In this document: positions 33,201 through 42,814 of the stretch, in pieces
How the letters are laid out: each line of letters opens with the position of its first letter
Numbering within the stretch: position 1 is the stretch's first letter
Assembly (NCBI GenBank): GCA_003724185.1
Contig: RHGM01000001.1
Span: 1,572,001-1,636,000, forward strand
Direction of reading: 5' to 3'
Length of the DNA stretch: 64,000 bases
Source: Porphyrobacter sp. IPPAS B-1204
GTDB taxonomy: Bacteria > Pseudomonadota > Alphaproteobacteria > Sphingomonadales > Sphingomonadaceae
The notes under the pieces: model-generated
Seen by the model: only the letters and a program-made list of their open reading frames with translations
Database searches by the model: none
What the model was told of the DNA's origin: nothing
Program-made: the position numbers and the translations under genes

Positions 33201-33310
33201 CTTGCCCGCCGTGCGCGCGGCCCCTTCCGTCCAAGTGCGATTGCATTCGATTGCGCCGGTTCCTAGCTATCGTTCCGACAACAGAACGCCAGCTTGGACA
33301 GGAACGCCTC

Positions 33311-35617
33311 ATGGCAGATGCCGAAACCGCTACCCCGTCGCGCACCGTGCGCTTGCAGGTCGCACCCGCGCGCCAGGAAGAATCCGGGGCCGGGATCGCC
33401 CGGATGCCGCGCTCGGCCTTTCAGAAGCTCGGGATCACCGAAGGCGATGTGGTGGAGATTCGCGGCAAGCGCACCACCGCCGCGATTGCGATGGCCGCCT
33501 ATCCTGAGGATGACGCGCTCGATGTGGTGCGGCTTGACGGGCTTCAGCGCGGCAATGCGCAGGGCGGATCGGGCGAGCATGTCGAAATCGCCCGCGGCGA
33601 ATCGCGCCCCGCCACCCGCGTGGTTTTCGCCCCTGCCCAGCGCGAGATGCGGCTGCAGGGGCCGACCCAGGCCTTGAAGCGCAACTTCTTCCGCCGCCCG
33701 CTGGTGGCAGGCGATCTGGTCGCCACCGCCGGCCAGCAGCCGGTGCAGAACATGCCCGCCGATGTGCGGCAATTGCTGCGCGTGCCCGCCTACGCGCTGA
33801 CCCAGATCCGCCTGACCGTCGCCTCGACCAGCCCCAAGGGCATCGTCCATATCGACGAGAACACCGAGGTGGAACTGCGCGCCGAATTCGAAGACCCCAG
33901 CCACGGCCGCGCTGTCGTCAACTATGACGATGTCGGCGGCATGGAAGAGACGATCCGCGCCTTGCGCGAGATGGTCGAACTGCCGCTGCGCTATCCCGAA
34001 CTGTTCATCCGCCTTGGCGTCGAGCCACCCAAGGGCGTGCTGCTCCACGGCCCGCCGGGCACCGGCAAGACCCGGCTGGCGCAGGCCGTGGCGAATGAAA
34101 GCGACGCCGAATTCTTCATCATCAACGGCCCGGAAATCATGGGTTCCGGCTATGGCGAATCAGAAAAGCGCCTGCGCGAAGTGTTCGAGGAAGCGACCCG
34201 CGCCAGCCCTGCGATCATCTTCATCGACGAGATCGATTCCATCGCCCCCAAGCGCACGCAGGTGCCGGGCGAGGCGGAGAAGCGCCTTGTCGCGCAGCTG
34301 CTGACCCTGATGGACGGGCTGGAAAAGCGCGCCAACCTCGTGGTGATCGCCGCCACCAACCGCCCCGACGCCATCGACGAGGCGCTGCGCCGTCCCGGCC
34401 GGTTCGACCGCGAGATCGTTATCGGCGTGCCCGACCAGCGCGGTCGGCGCGAGATTATCGGCATTCATACCCGCGGGATGCCGCTGGAGTCGGCGGTCGA
34501 CCTCGATGAACTCGCCCGCGTCACCCACGGCTTTGTCGGCGCGGATATTGCCGCGCTGGCGCGGGAAGCCGCGATCGAAGCGGTGCGCCGGATCATGCCG
34601 CGGCTTGACCTTGATGAACGCACCGTTCCGCCCGAAGTGCTCGAAGACTTGTGCGTGTCGCGGGACGATTTCCTCTCTGCGCTGAAGCGCGTCCAGCCGT
34701 CCGCCATGCGTGAGGTGATGGTGCAGGTGCCCAATGTCGGCTGGGACGACATCGGCGGCGCTGGCGAGGCGGTGGACAAGCTCAAGGAGGGTATCGAACT
34801 TCCCCTGAAGAACCCGGATGCGTTCCGGCGGCTCGGCATCCGCCCGGCCAAGGGGTTCCTGCTTTATGGCCCGCCCGGCACCGGCAAGACCCTGCTGGCA
34901 AAGGCCGTGGCCAAGGAGGCCGAGGCGAACTTCATCTCGATGAAATCCAGCGACCTCCTGTCGAAGTGGTACGGCGAAAGCGAGCAGCAGATCGCCCGCC
35001 TGTTCGCCCGCGCCCGCGCCGTGGCGCCGTGTGTGCTGTTCATTGACGAGATCGATTCGCTGGTGCCCGCCCGCGGCTCAGGCCAGGGCGAACCGCAGGT
35101 CACGGGCCGCGTGGTCAACACCATCCTCGCCGAAATGGACGGGCTGGAGGAATTGCAATCGGTGGTGGTGATCGGCGCGACCAACCGGCCGACGCTGGTT
35201 GATCCGGCGCTGCTGCGTCCGGGTCGGTTCGATGAACTGGTTTACGTCGGCACGCCGGACAAGGCGGGGCGCGAGCATATCCTCGGCATTCACACCGCCA
35301 AGATGCCGCTTGCCGAGGGCGTCGATCTGAAGGCGCTGGCGGCACAGACCGAGCGCTTTACCGGCGCTGACCTCGAAGACCTCGTGCGCCGCGCCGGGCT
35401 TGCCGCGCTGCGCCGGTTGGGCGGCGATGTGACCTCGGTGGCTGCGCAGGACTTCGACGCCGCGCTCAAGGACTCGCGGGCGACCGTGACGGTTGAGATG
35501 GAGAACGAATATCTCAAGATGCGCGGCGAGTTGAAAAAGCGCGCCGCCGCCGTGCAGCCGATCGGGTTCCTGTCGCCGGACATGCTGACCCCGACGCGGG
35601 AGAAGAAGCACGATTGA
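33311..35617 (+). CDS. CDC48/VAT-type double AAA ATPase
   Basis: 768 residues. The N-terminal domain (about 8-190) is the CDC48 double-psi barrel substrate-binding module. Two AAA domains follow: D1 with Walker A GPPGTGKT near 247 and Walker B IIFIDEIDSI, D2 with the same Walker A near 520 and Walker B VLFIDEIDSL; both retain Arg fingers (RRPGRFDRE, LRPGRFDEL). This is the archaeal/eukaryotic p97-like unfoldase, found sporadically in bacteria. It should form hexamers that extract or unfold proteins with ATP. No partner protease or adaptor is adjacent. It is convergent with polA, two bases apart. The frame upstream of this ATG is not homologous. Confidence 0.93.
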   Translation: MADAETATPSRTVRLQVAPARQEESGAGIARMPRSAFQKLGITEGDVVEIRGKRTTAAIAMAAYPEDDALDVVRLDGLQRGNAQGGSGEHVEIARGESRPATRVVFAPAQREMRLQGPTQALKRNFFRRPLVAGDLVATAGQQPVQNMPADVRQLLRVPAYALTQIRLTVASTSPKGIVHIDENTEVELRAEFEDPSHGRAVVNYDDVGGMEETIRALREMVELPLRYPELFIRLGVEPPKGVLLHGPPGTGKTRLAQAVANESDAEFFIINGPEIMGSGYGESEKRLREVFEEATRASPAIIFIDEIDSIAPKRTQVPGEAEKRLVAQLLTLMDGLEKRANLVVIAATNRPDAIDEALRRPGRFDREIVIGVPDQRGRREIIGIHTRGMPLESAVDLDELARVTHGFVGADIAALAREAAIEAVRRIMPRLDLDERTVPPEVLEDLCVSRDDFLSALKRVQPSAMREVMVQVPNVGWDDIGGAGEAVDKLKEGIELPLKNPDAFRRLGIRPAKGFLLYGPPGTGKTLLAKAVAKEAEANFISMKSSDLLSKWYGESEQQIARLFARARAVAPCVLFIDEIDSLVPARGSGQGEPQVTGRVVNTILAEMDGLEELQSVVVIGATNRPTLVDPALLRPGRFDELVYVGTPDKAGREHILGIHTAKMPLAEGVDLKALAAQTERFTGADLEDLVRRAGLAALRRLGGDVTSVAAQDFDAALKDSRATVTVEMENEYLKMRGELKKRAAAVQPIGFLSPDMLTPTREKKHD

Positions 35618-35619
35618 GG

Positions 35620-38469
35620 CTAATGCGCCGCGTCCCAGCTTAGCCCGGTGCCGATGTCCACGCCCAGCGGCACGGAAAGCGTCACCGCCGGAAGCGCTGC
35701 TTCGGCCATCACCTGCCGGATGATCGGGGTGGCGGCGTCCACTCGGCCCTCGGGCAGTTCGAACACCAACTCGTCGTGCACCTGCAGCAGCATCCGCACA
35801 TCGTGCAGCCCCGCATCGGCGAGCGCGGGGAGCATCCGCGCCATCGCCCGCTTGATGATGTCGGCGCTGGTGCCCTGGATCGGCGCGTTGATCGCGGCGC
35901 GCTCGCTGCCCTGCCGTTCGGCCTGGTTCTTGGAATTGATCCGCGGAAACCACGTCTTGCGGCCGAACAGCGTCTCCGAATAGCCCTTGGCCCGGACGCT
36001 TTCGAGCGTTTCGTGGATATAGCGCTGGATGCCGGGGAAGCGCTGGAAATAGGTGTCGATCATGGCCTGCGCCTCTTCGGGCGTGACCTCCAGCCGGCCC
36101 GCCAGACCCCAGCGGCTGATGCCGTAGAGGATTGCGAAGTTGATGGTCTTGGCCCGTGCGCGGGTATCGCGGGTCACCTCGCCGAACATTTCGCGCGCGG
36201 TGCGGGCGTGGATGTCCTCGCCGTGCGCAAAGGCTTCCTTGAGGCTGGCGACATCGGCCATGTGCGCGGCCAGCCGCAGCTCGATCTGTGAATAGTCCGC
36301 CGCCAGCAGCACGTTGCCGGGTTCCGGAACGAACGCCTCGCGGATCTGGCGACCGATGGCAGTGCGGATCGGGATATTCTGCAAGTTCGGATCGGTCGAT
36401 GACAAACGCCCGGTCTGCGCGCCGACAAGACTGTAACTGGTGTGGACGCGGCCTGTCTTGGGGTTGATCGCCTCCTGCAAGGCGTCGGTATAGGTCGATT
36501 TCAGCTTCGCCAGCTGGCGCCATTCCAGCACCAGCCGCGCAATCGGAGCGCCCTCAAGGCTGAGCTTTTCCAGCACCGAAACATCGGTCGAATACTGCCC
36601 GCTCTTGCCCTTCTTGCCGCCCTTGTAACCCAGCTTGTCGAACAGGATATCGCCCAGCTGCTTGGGACTGCCGACGGTGAATTCCTGCCCTGCCACCGCG
36701 TGGATTTCGCCCTCCAACCGGCCGATTTCGATGGCGAATTCCTCGGACAGCTTGGCCAGCCGCGCACGATCGACGCGGATGCCTTCGCGCTCCATCGCAG
36801 CGACAACGGGAATGAGGGGACGATCAACCCGTTCATAGACCCGGCTCCCGCCCTCCACCGCAAGACGCGGCTTCAAATGCGCGTGGAGCCGCCAGGTGAT
36901 GTCGGCATCTTCAGCGGCATAGGCCGTGGCGCGGTCCAATGGCACCTCGGCAAAACCGATTGCCTTCTTGCCGGTGCCGCACAGGTCCTTGAACGGGATC
37001 GGGGTGTGGCCGAGATGGCGCTGCGATAGCTCGTCCATCCCGTGGCCGCCGCCCATGCCCTCCTCGCCCCGCCCGGCATCAAGCGCGAAGCTGATCACCA
37101 TCGTATCGTCGATGGGGCTAACGTTGATGCCGGCGCGGGCCAGCACGTTCATGTCATACTTGCCGTTCTGGAAGATCTTGAGGACCGCGTCATCCTCCAG
37201 CAGCGGCTTGAGCGCCGCAATCGCCTGCGCCATCGGCACCTGCTGCGGCTTCTGCGCGAACATGTCGGTGCCGCCGTGCGCCAGCGGAATGTAGCACGCG
37301 TCATTCGGCCCCAGCGCAAGGCTGACGCCGACCAGATCGGCGCGGATTGAATCGAGCGAGGTCGTCTCGGTATCCACCGCCACGGCCTGTGCGGCGCGGG
37401 CGCGGGCGACCCAAGCCTCCAGCCGTTCGAGCGTCTGCACCGTTTCGTAAGCGGCGTGATCGACGGCAGGGAAATCGGGCAAGGGCTGGCGGTTCGCCTC
37501 AGCCGCTCCATTCGCACCCGCCGTGCTCGGCTTGGGCGGGTTCAGATCGGTGGGGCGCGAGGGGCTGCCCGTCCCGCCCTCAAGCCGCCGCAGCAGCGAG
37601 GTGAAGCCGTGGGTCTGGAGGAACGCCGCCAGCGGTTCGGGCGGCACGGGGCCAAGCTTCATCTCGTCGAGCGGCTGCGGCAGGTCACAATCCTCCCGCA
37701 GCGTCACCAGAATCTTGCTGAGCTCCGCATCCTTGCGCCCTTCGATCAGGCGCTCCTTGAGCTTTGACGCCTTCATCTCCGGCGCGGCATCGAGCGCGGC
37801 GGTAAGCGAACCATGTTCGGCGATCAGCTTCGACGCGGTTTTCGGGCCGATCCCGTAAATCCCCGGCACATTGTCGACCGCGTCGCCCATCAGCGCCAGC
37901 ACATCGCCCACCAGTTCGGGGCCGACGCCGAATTTCTCCTCGACCTCTTCCAGCCAGATGCGTTGGTTCTTCATGGTGTCGAGCATGTCGATGCGGGAGC
38001 CGTTCACCTCGCCGATCAGCTGCATCAGATCCTTGTCGGAGCTGACAATCGTGACATCCCAGCCGCGCTCCTGCGCGCGGCGGGCATAGGTGGCGATCAG
38101 GTCATCCGCTTCCAGCCCCGGCACTTCGATACAGGGCAGGCTGAAGGCGCGGGTGGCATCGCGGATCAGCGGGAATTGCGGGACGAGATCCTCGGGCGGT
38201 TCCGGGCGGTTGGCCTTGTAATGTTCGTAGATGTCGTTGCGGAAGCTGACCCCGCTGGCATCGAGGATCACCGCAAGGTGCGTCGGACCGTCCGCCGCGT
38301 CGAGATCCGCCGCCAGCTTCCACAGCATCGTGGTGTAGCCATAGACCGCGCCGACCGGCGTGCCTTCAGGGTTCGTCAGCGGCGGCAGGCGGTGGTACGC
38401 CCGGAAGATATAGGACGAACCATCGACGAGGTAGAGGTGGTTGCCAGATTGCTTTGTCATGTCGGCCAT
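35620..38469 (-). CDS. polA: DNA polymerase I
   Basis: 949 residues with all three activities. The 5'-3' exonuclease (1-300) has YLVDGSSYIFRAYH and the metal-binding ALMGDAVDNVPGI. The 3'-5' proofreading domain (about 330-530) keeps the DxE motif in VDTETTSLD. The polymerase domain contains motif A DYSQIELRL, the O-helix region RARAKTINFAILYG, and motif C VHDELVFE. It fills gaps in repair and removes RNA primers. A linker of about 25 Pro/Ala/Asn residues separates the first two domains. The ATG three codons in (MTKQ) is an alternative start. Confidence 0.97.
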   Translation of the reverse strand: MADMTKQSGNHLYLVDGSSYIFRAYHRLPPLTNPEGTPVGAVYGYTTMLWKLAADLDAADGPTHLAVILDASGVSFRNDIYEHYKANRPEPPEDLVPQFPLIRDATRAFSLPCIEVPGLEADDLIATYARRAQERGWDVTIVSSDKDLMQLIGEVNGSRIDMLDTMKNQRIWLEEVEEKFGVGPELVGDVLALMGDAVDNVPGIYGIGPKTASKLIAEHGSLTAALDAAPEMKASKLKERLIEGRKDAELSKILVTLREDCDLPQPLDEMKLGPVPPEPLAAFLQTHGFTSLLRRLEGGTGSPSRPTDLNPPKPSTAGANGAAEANRQPLPDFPAVDHAAYETVQTLERLEAWVARARAAQAVAVDTETTSLDSIRADLVGVSLALGPNDACYIPLAHGGTDMFAQKPQQVPMAQAIAALKPLLEDDAVLKIFQNGKYDMNVLARAGINVSPIDDTMVISFALDAGRGEEGMGGGHGMDELSQRHLGHTPIPFKDLCGTGKKAIGFAEVPLDRATAYAAEDADITWRLHAHLKPRLAVEGGSRVYERVDRPLIPVVAAMEREGIRVDRARLAKLSEEFAIEIGRLEGEIHAVAGQEFTVGSPKQLGDILFDKLGYKGGKKGKSGQYSTDVSVLEKLSLEGAPIARLVLEWRQLAKLKSTYTDALQEAINPKTGRVHTSYSLVGAQTGRLSSTDPNLQNIPIRTAIGRQIREAFVPEPGNVLLAADYSQIELRLAAHMADVASLKEAFAHGEDIHARTAREMFGEVTRDTRARAKTINFAILYGISRWGLAGRLEVTPEEAQAMIDTYFQRFPGIQRYIHETLESVRAKGYSETLFGRKTWFPRINSKNQAERQGSERAAINAPIQGTSADIIKRAMARMLPALADAGLHDVRMLLQVHDELVFELPEGRVDAATPIIRQVMAEAALPAVTLSVPLGVDIGTGLSWDAAH

Positions 38470-38643
38470 GCCGTCTGCTAGCAGGCGCGGCGGGCTGCGG
38501 GTAGAGGTTTGGCATCCGCCCCGTCGCGCCCCGGTCCGCCGCAGTGATTGTGGCGAAAATACGGCAGAAATGCGGCGCCGCGCCTTGATTGGCCTTGCTC
38601 CGCCCCCCGCCAGCCCCTATCTTCCTTGATGAACCGGACGAGA

Positions 38644-38655
38644 GAGACCGGTCTC
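38644..38655. promoter_or_regulatory. 12-bp perfect palindrome upstream of the acidic lipoprotein gene
   Basis: GAGACCGGTCTC lies about 60 bases before the lipoprotein start, in the region shared with the polA promoter. It could be an operator; there is no other support. Confidence 0.2.
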
Positions 38656-38712
38656 GGCGCGACGCCCTTGAGGGGGAGCGCGTCCCATTCGCAGTCACAA
38701 GGAATGCACACC

Positions 38713-38991
38713 ATGCGCAAGATCATTCTCGCTGCCGCCATCGCCACTTCGGCGCTCGGCCTTGCCGCTTGCAGCGAAAACGCTGAAACCGAAACCGAAG
38801 AAGCTGTCGATGCGATGGCCGCCGATGCCGATGAAGCAGGCGACGATCTCGAAGCCACTGCCAACGAAACCTCGGACAACGTCGAAGCGGCTGCCGATGA
38901 AGCCGCTGATGACGCCGTGAAGACCGCCGACGAAATCGGCGACGATGCGCTCGACGTCGTTGGCGCAGCCGAAGAGGCTGGCGCCGAGTAA
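38713..38991 (+). CDS. Small acidic lipoprotein
   Basis: 92 residues. The signal peptide ends in a clear lipobox LAAC with Cys20. The mature part is a repetitive Ala/Asp/Glu helix former with recurring blocks (EAGDDLEATANETSDNVEAAADEAADDAV) broken into short amphipathic units, suggesting a long helix extending from the membrane anchor. AAGGA precedes the ATG at good spacing; an ATG three codons earlier is too close to it. Such abundant small lipoproteins may support envelope structure, but the role is unknown. It ends at an intrinsic terminator. Confidence 0.8.
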   Translation: MRKIILAAAIATSALGLAACSENAETETEEAVDAMAADADEAGDDLEATANETSDNVEAAADEAADDAVKTADEIGDDALDVVGAAEEAGAE

Positions 38992-39039
38992 TCGCGTCAG
39001 ACCGCGCCGCTCAGGCGGCAAGGGCTGAAAAAATTCAAA

Positions 39040-39068
39040 GGGCGGTACCTTGCGGTGCCGCCCTTTTT
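39040..39068 (+). terminator. Rho-independent terminator
   Basis: GGGCGGTACC-TTGC-GGTGCCGCCC (one G-U pair) followed by five Ts, downstream of the acidic lipoprotein gene. Confidence 0.85.
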
Positions 39069-39108
39069 GCTGTGCCTCGTCAGGCGCCGCCTGTCCGGGG
39101 GGGGGCGA

Positions 39109-40140
39109 TCAGCCGCCGGTGGCGTAAGGCGCGTTCGCCCAGTTCTGGGTCGGGCTTTGCTGGGCGCGAACGGCAAAGCCATCATACAGCGCGCGGGCGA
39201 TGGCGGCGATGCGCTGTTCGCGGGCGAGCTTGGTGCCCTGCCCGGTGACATAGATGGCCACGGCAATCACCCGGCCATCGGGGCATTCGATGATGCCGAT
39301 GTCGCTGGAGGTGTTGTTGAGCGATCCGGTCTTGTGGCTGACCCGGGCTTCCAGCGGGATATGCGCGGGGATGCGGCGCTTGCCGGTCACCGTGCGGCTC
39401 ATCGCGGCAAGCAGAACCTGACGGCTCTGATCGGACAGGAACTCGCCGCGGTACAGGCCCGAAAGCAGCCGCACCATCGCGCGCGGGGTGGCAGCATCGC
39501 GGGTGTCGATGTGGACGGCGGGGTTATACTCGCCATCGTCGCGCACCAGCGTGGCGATGTCGCGGTTGATCGAGAACTCGGCAATCCCGTGGCGCCGCAT
39601 CCAGTCATTGACCTTCGCGGGACCGCCCACCGCTGCCAGCAGCGCGTCGGTTGCCGGGTTGGACGAACGGGTGATCATGATCTCGATCAGGTCGATCGCG
39701 GGCATGTACTGGCCGGGGCGCACCGGCGCCTTGGTCGAGGAATACTTGGCCGAGGCCACCGGCATCATCAGCGGAAATTCGGACGTGAGCGAATAGCGCC
39801 CCTGTTCCACCATTTCGAGGAAAGTCGCCGCCACGGCGATCTTGCTGGTGGAGGCCATCGGGAACAGCTGGTCACCCAGCACCATCACTTCCTCGCCCGT
39901 GGCAAGGTCGATCGCGGCCACCCCAATGCGGCCCTGCGCCGGATCGGCGAGTTCGGCGATGCGCTGCTGCCAGTTGCCGGCATAGAGCGCATCGAAGCTG
40001 GGCGGCTGGCGCGCTTCGGTGCCGAAGGTGCTGTCAAAGGTGGCCTGAAGATCATCGGCATTGGCCGCAGCCGGGGTCGCCATCGCAGCGAAGGAGGCCG
40101 CAAGGCCGGTGAGTGCAGCGAGAAAGCGGGGGCGCGTCAT
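39109..40140 (-). CDS. Class A beta-lactamase-like serine hydrolase
   Basis: 343 residues with a signal peptide (FLAALTGLAASFAAMATPAAA). The serine nucleophile motif is S97-T-S-K100, and the third box K270-T-G is intact. The second box reads S159-S-N161 in place of the usual SDN, and the ExxLN motif of the omega loop is not evident. The fold and spacing fit class A beta-lactamases, but the missing deacylation Glu suggests weak beta-lactam turnover or a peptidase/transpeptidase-like role. There is an additional 40-residue spacer before the fold. Periplasmic. No ampR-like regulator is adjacent. Confidence 0.8.
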   Translation of the reverse strand: MTRPRFLAALTGLAASFAAMATPAAANADDLQATFDSTFGTEARQPPSFDALYAGNWQQRIAELADPAQGRIGVAAIDLATGEEVMVLGDQLFPMASTSKIAVAATFLEMVEQGRYSLTSEFPLMMPVASAKYSSTKAPVRPGQYMPAIDLIEIMITRSSNPATDALLAAVGGPAKVNDWMRRHGIAEFSINRDIATLVRDDGEYNPAVHIDTRDAATPRAMVRLLSGLYRGEFLSDQSRQVLLAAMSRTVTGKRRIPAHIPLEARVSHKTGSLNNTSSDIGIIECPDGRVIAVAIYVTGQGTKLAREQRIAAIARALYDGFAVRAQQSPTQNWANAPYATGG

Positions 40141-40401
40141 GGTGACAAGCTACTCCATCAGGGTTGCGGCGTGCTTAACGATGGACTTATCCACGCCCGA
40201 TTCGTCGCGGCAAGACCTCATGTGACCGCATGCGATGAAAGGTGCGCGGGGCACGACCGACCTGGTTAACGGGGCGCTCATGCCGTTGGCGGGCCGCAAA
40301 TGCTGTTCGTCGAATCCCGTCTTGCGGGCCGAAGCGCGGACTTGACTGCTTCGCGACAAGCGGCAGTCTGACAGTCAAGCACTTTGCCAAGGGGACTATC
40401 C

Positions 40402-42705
40402 ATGACCGACACCGCCCACCGTCCGGGCAGCCGCAGCGCTGCGCGCGTTGCCTTTGCCGCCCTGCTGCTTTCCACATCGGGGATCGTGCAGGCGCAGAAC
40501 GCCCAGATCGTCCAGCCGGGCGCGCCGGGGCAGGCGAGCAAGACGCTGACCGCCGAACAGGCGGTGAAGCTGGCGCAGGCGAGCTACACGGCGTCGGACG
40601 CCACGTTCCTGCAGCACATGATCGTCCATCACCAGCAGGCGCTCGACATGGCGCTGCTGGTCAAGGACCGCACCAACACCAAGGAGCTGGTCGATATCGC
40701 AGGCCGGATCGAATCCAGCCAGGCGGATGAAATCGCCTTCATGAAAGGCTGGCTGACCGAGCGGGGCGAGCCGGTGGAAGACCCGAAGATGGCGGGCCAC
40801 GGCGCCCATATGCATCACATGATGGCGGGCATGGCGAGCCCCGAACAGATGGCCGCGCTGGCCGCAGCCAAGGGTGTGGAGTTCGACCGCCTGTTCCTCA
40901 CCCTGATGATCGCCCACCACGAAGGCGCGGTCGACATGGTCGAAAAGCTGCTGGATGAGGACGGCACCGCCGCCGATCCGGTGCTTTACCAGTTCGTTGG
41001 CGATATCGACAGCGAACAGACCGGCGAGATCGAGCGGATGGACAAGCTGCTCGCCGGCCTTTCGGAAGACCCGCGCACGGGCCTTGCTGCCGGGTTCGAC
41101 AATGCGGGTGAGGCGATCCTGAACCTCGTCAAGGTGGCAAGCCTGCCCAAGCCCGCCGGGTTCTTCAACCCCGCCAACCCCGCTGACCTGCGCCCGCCGG
41201 TGCCGCCCAAGAAGGCCAAGGACGAGGCCAAGCCCGAAGCCAAGAAGAAGAGCAAAAAGGTCGCCAAGACCAAGCCCGCTCCGGCCGCAGCCGCCGCCAC
41301 CCCGCCCGCGCGCGAGGAGGAGGACGATCTCACCAAATTCGCCGAACGTTCACCGCTGCTGGATTTCGCCAACACCGATATCGCCTTCTTCGGCGATGTG
41401 ATGGTGGCGGGCTCCTATCACGGGTTCAACCTCTACAAGCTTGGCGGCGACGGCGTGCCCAGCCTGATGAGCAGCGTGGTCTGCCCCGGCGGGCAGGGCG
41501 ATGTCTCGGTGGTCGGCAACATCCTCGTGATGAGTGTCGAACAGACCCGCGGGCGGATCGATTGCGGGCTGGAAGGCGCGCCGGGCAAGGTTTCGGAAGA
41601 ACGCTTCCGGGGCCTGCGCATCTTCGACATCTCCGATCTGGCCGCCCCGCGTCAGGTCGGCGGGGTGCAGACCTGCCGCGGCAGCCACACGCATTCGATC
41701 GTCAGCGCCGATGACACGCGCCTGATCGTCTACAATTCGGGCACCGCCGGCATCCGCGAGGAAGAGGAACTCGCAGGCTGCATTGGTGCGCGCACCGGTG
41801 ACACCCGCACCGCGCTGTTCTCGGTCGACGTGATCGAGATTCCGCTGGCCGACCCCTCCCAGTCGCGCATCGTCAAGAGCCCGCGGGTCTTCGCCGACAC
41901 CGAAACCGGCGAGATCGCCGGCCTGTGGCGCGGCGGCGACCACGGCGACAACACCCAGCGCACTGCGCCGACCGATCACTGCCATGACATCACCGTGTTC
42001 CCGGCGCTGAAGATGGCAGCGGGGGCGTGCTCGGGCAACGGCATCCTGTTCGACATTTCCGATCCCCTCAACCCTAAGCGGATCGACGCTGTCACCGACA
42101 CCACCTTTGCCTATTGGCATTCGGCCACCTTCAACAATGACGGCACCAAGGTGATCTTCACCGACGAATGGGGCGGCGGCGGACGTCCGCGCTGCAAGGC
42201 CTCGGACCCCAAGACCTGGGGCGCCAACGCGGTCTATGACATTGTCGATGGCAAGCTGGTGTTCCGCGCCCATTACAAGATGCCCGCGCCGCAATCCGAC
42301 AAGGAAAACTGTGTCGCGCACAACGGCTCGATCATCCCGGTCCCGGGCCGTGATCTGTTTGTGCAGGCGTGGTATCAGGGCGGCCTTTCGGTGATGGACT
42401 TCACCGACAGCGCCAACCCCAAGGAAATCGCCTATTTCGATCGCGGCCCGATCGACAAGAAGCAGATGGTGCTGGGCGGTTACTGGTCGGTCTATTGGTA
42501 CAACGGCTTCATCTACGGCACCGAAATCAGCCGCGGGATCGACGTTTTCGCTCTCACGCCGAGCGAACACCTCACCGAAGCCGAAATCGCCGCCGCCAAG
42601 GCCGCGAAGTACGAAGACAACCGCTTCAACCCCCAGACCCAGACCCGCGTGACGTGGGACGAAAGCGTGATCGAAGCGGTGGAGGCGAGCCGCAAGGGCG
42701 GATAG
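40402..42705 (+). CDS. DUF305 domain fused to LVIVD-repeat propeller
   Basis: 767 residues. The signal peptide ends near residue 32 (GIVQAQ). The DUF305 region (about 45-215) is a duplicated ferritin-like helical domain with FLQHMIVHHQQALDMA and LFLTLMIAHHEGAVDMV, and an extra His/Met-rich GHGAHMHHMMAGM. A Lys/Ala/Pro linker (about 270-315) leads into LVIVD-type beta-propeller repeats (ADTDI, LRIFDISDLAAPRQVGGV, LFDISDPLNPKRIDAV, VMDFTDSANPKEIAYF) to the end. DUF305 proteins are associated with metal stress and LVIVD proteins with cell-surface functions. The His/Met pairs suggest copper or iron binding. AAGGGG precedes the start. Confidence 0.85.
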   Translation: MTDTAHRPGSRSAARVAFAALLLSTSGIVQAQNAQIVQPGAPGQASKTLTAEQAVKLAQASYTASDATFLQHMIVHHQQALDMALLVKDRTNTKELVDIAGRIESSQADEIAFMKGWLTERGEPVEDPKMAGHGAHMHHMMAGMASPEQMAALAAAKGVEFDRLFLTLMIAHHEGAVDMVEKLLDEDGTAADPVLYQFVGDIDSEQTGEIERMDKLLAGLSEDPRTGLAAGFDNAGEAILNLVKVASLPKPAGFFNPANPADLRPPVPPKKAKDEAKPEAKKKSKKVAKTKPAPAAAAATPPAREEEDDLTKFAERSPLLDFANTDIAFFGDVMVAGSYHGFNLYKLGGDGVPSLMSSVVCPGGQGDVSVVGNILVMSVEQTRGRIDCGLEGAPGKVSEERFRGLRIFDISDLAAPRQVGGVQTCRGSHTHSIVSADDTRLIVYNSGTAGIREEEELAGCIGARTGDTRTALFSVDVIEIPLADPSQSRIVKSPRVFADTETGEIAGLWRGGDHGDNTQRTAPTDHCHDITVFPALKMAAGACSGNGILFDISDPLNPKRIDAVTDTTFAYWHSATFNNDGTKVIFTDEWGGGGRPRCKASDPKTWGANAVYDIVDGKLVFRAHYKMPAPQSDKENCVAHNGSIIPVPGRDLFVQAWYQGGLSVMDFTDSANPKEIAYFDRGPIDKKQMVLGGYWSVYWYNGFIYGTEISRGIDVFALTPSEHLTEAEIAAAKAAKYEDNRFNPQTQTRVTWDESVIEAVEASRKGG

Positions 42706-42814
42706 GCTGCGCCCCGGCAAGGGGCTGGCTGGCGGTGGCGGCATAAGGCCCGCACACCGCCAGCCCCCTCGCCTGCCCATTGATACTCGCATCCACCCGG
42801 CTATTCAGAGTGTT

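Noticed and set aside
41350..42792. 480-codon minus-strand frame opposite the DUF305-LVIVD gene
   Set aside because: Shadow frame with no domain; the plus-strand protein has a signal peptide and clear repeats.
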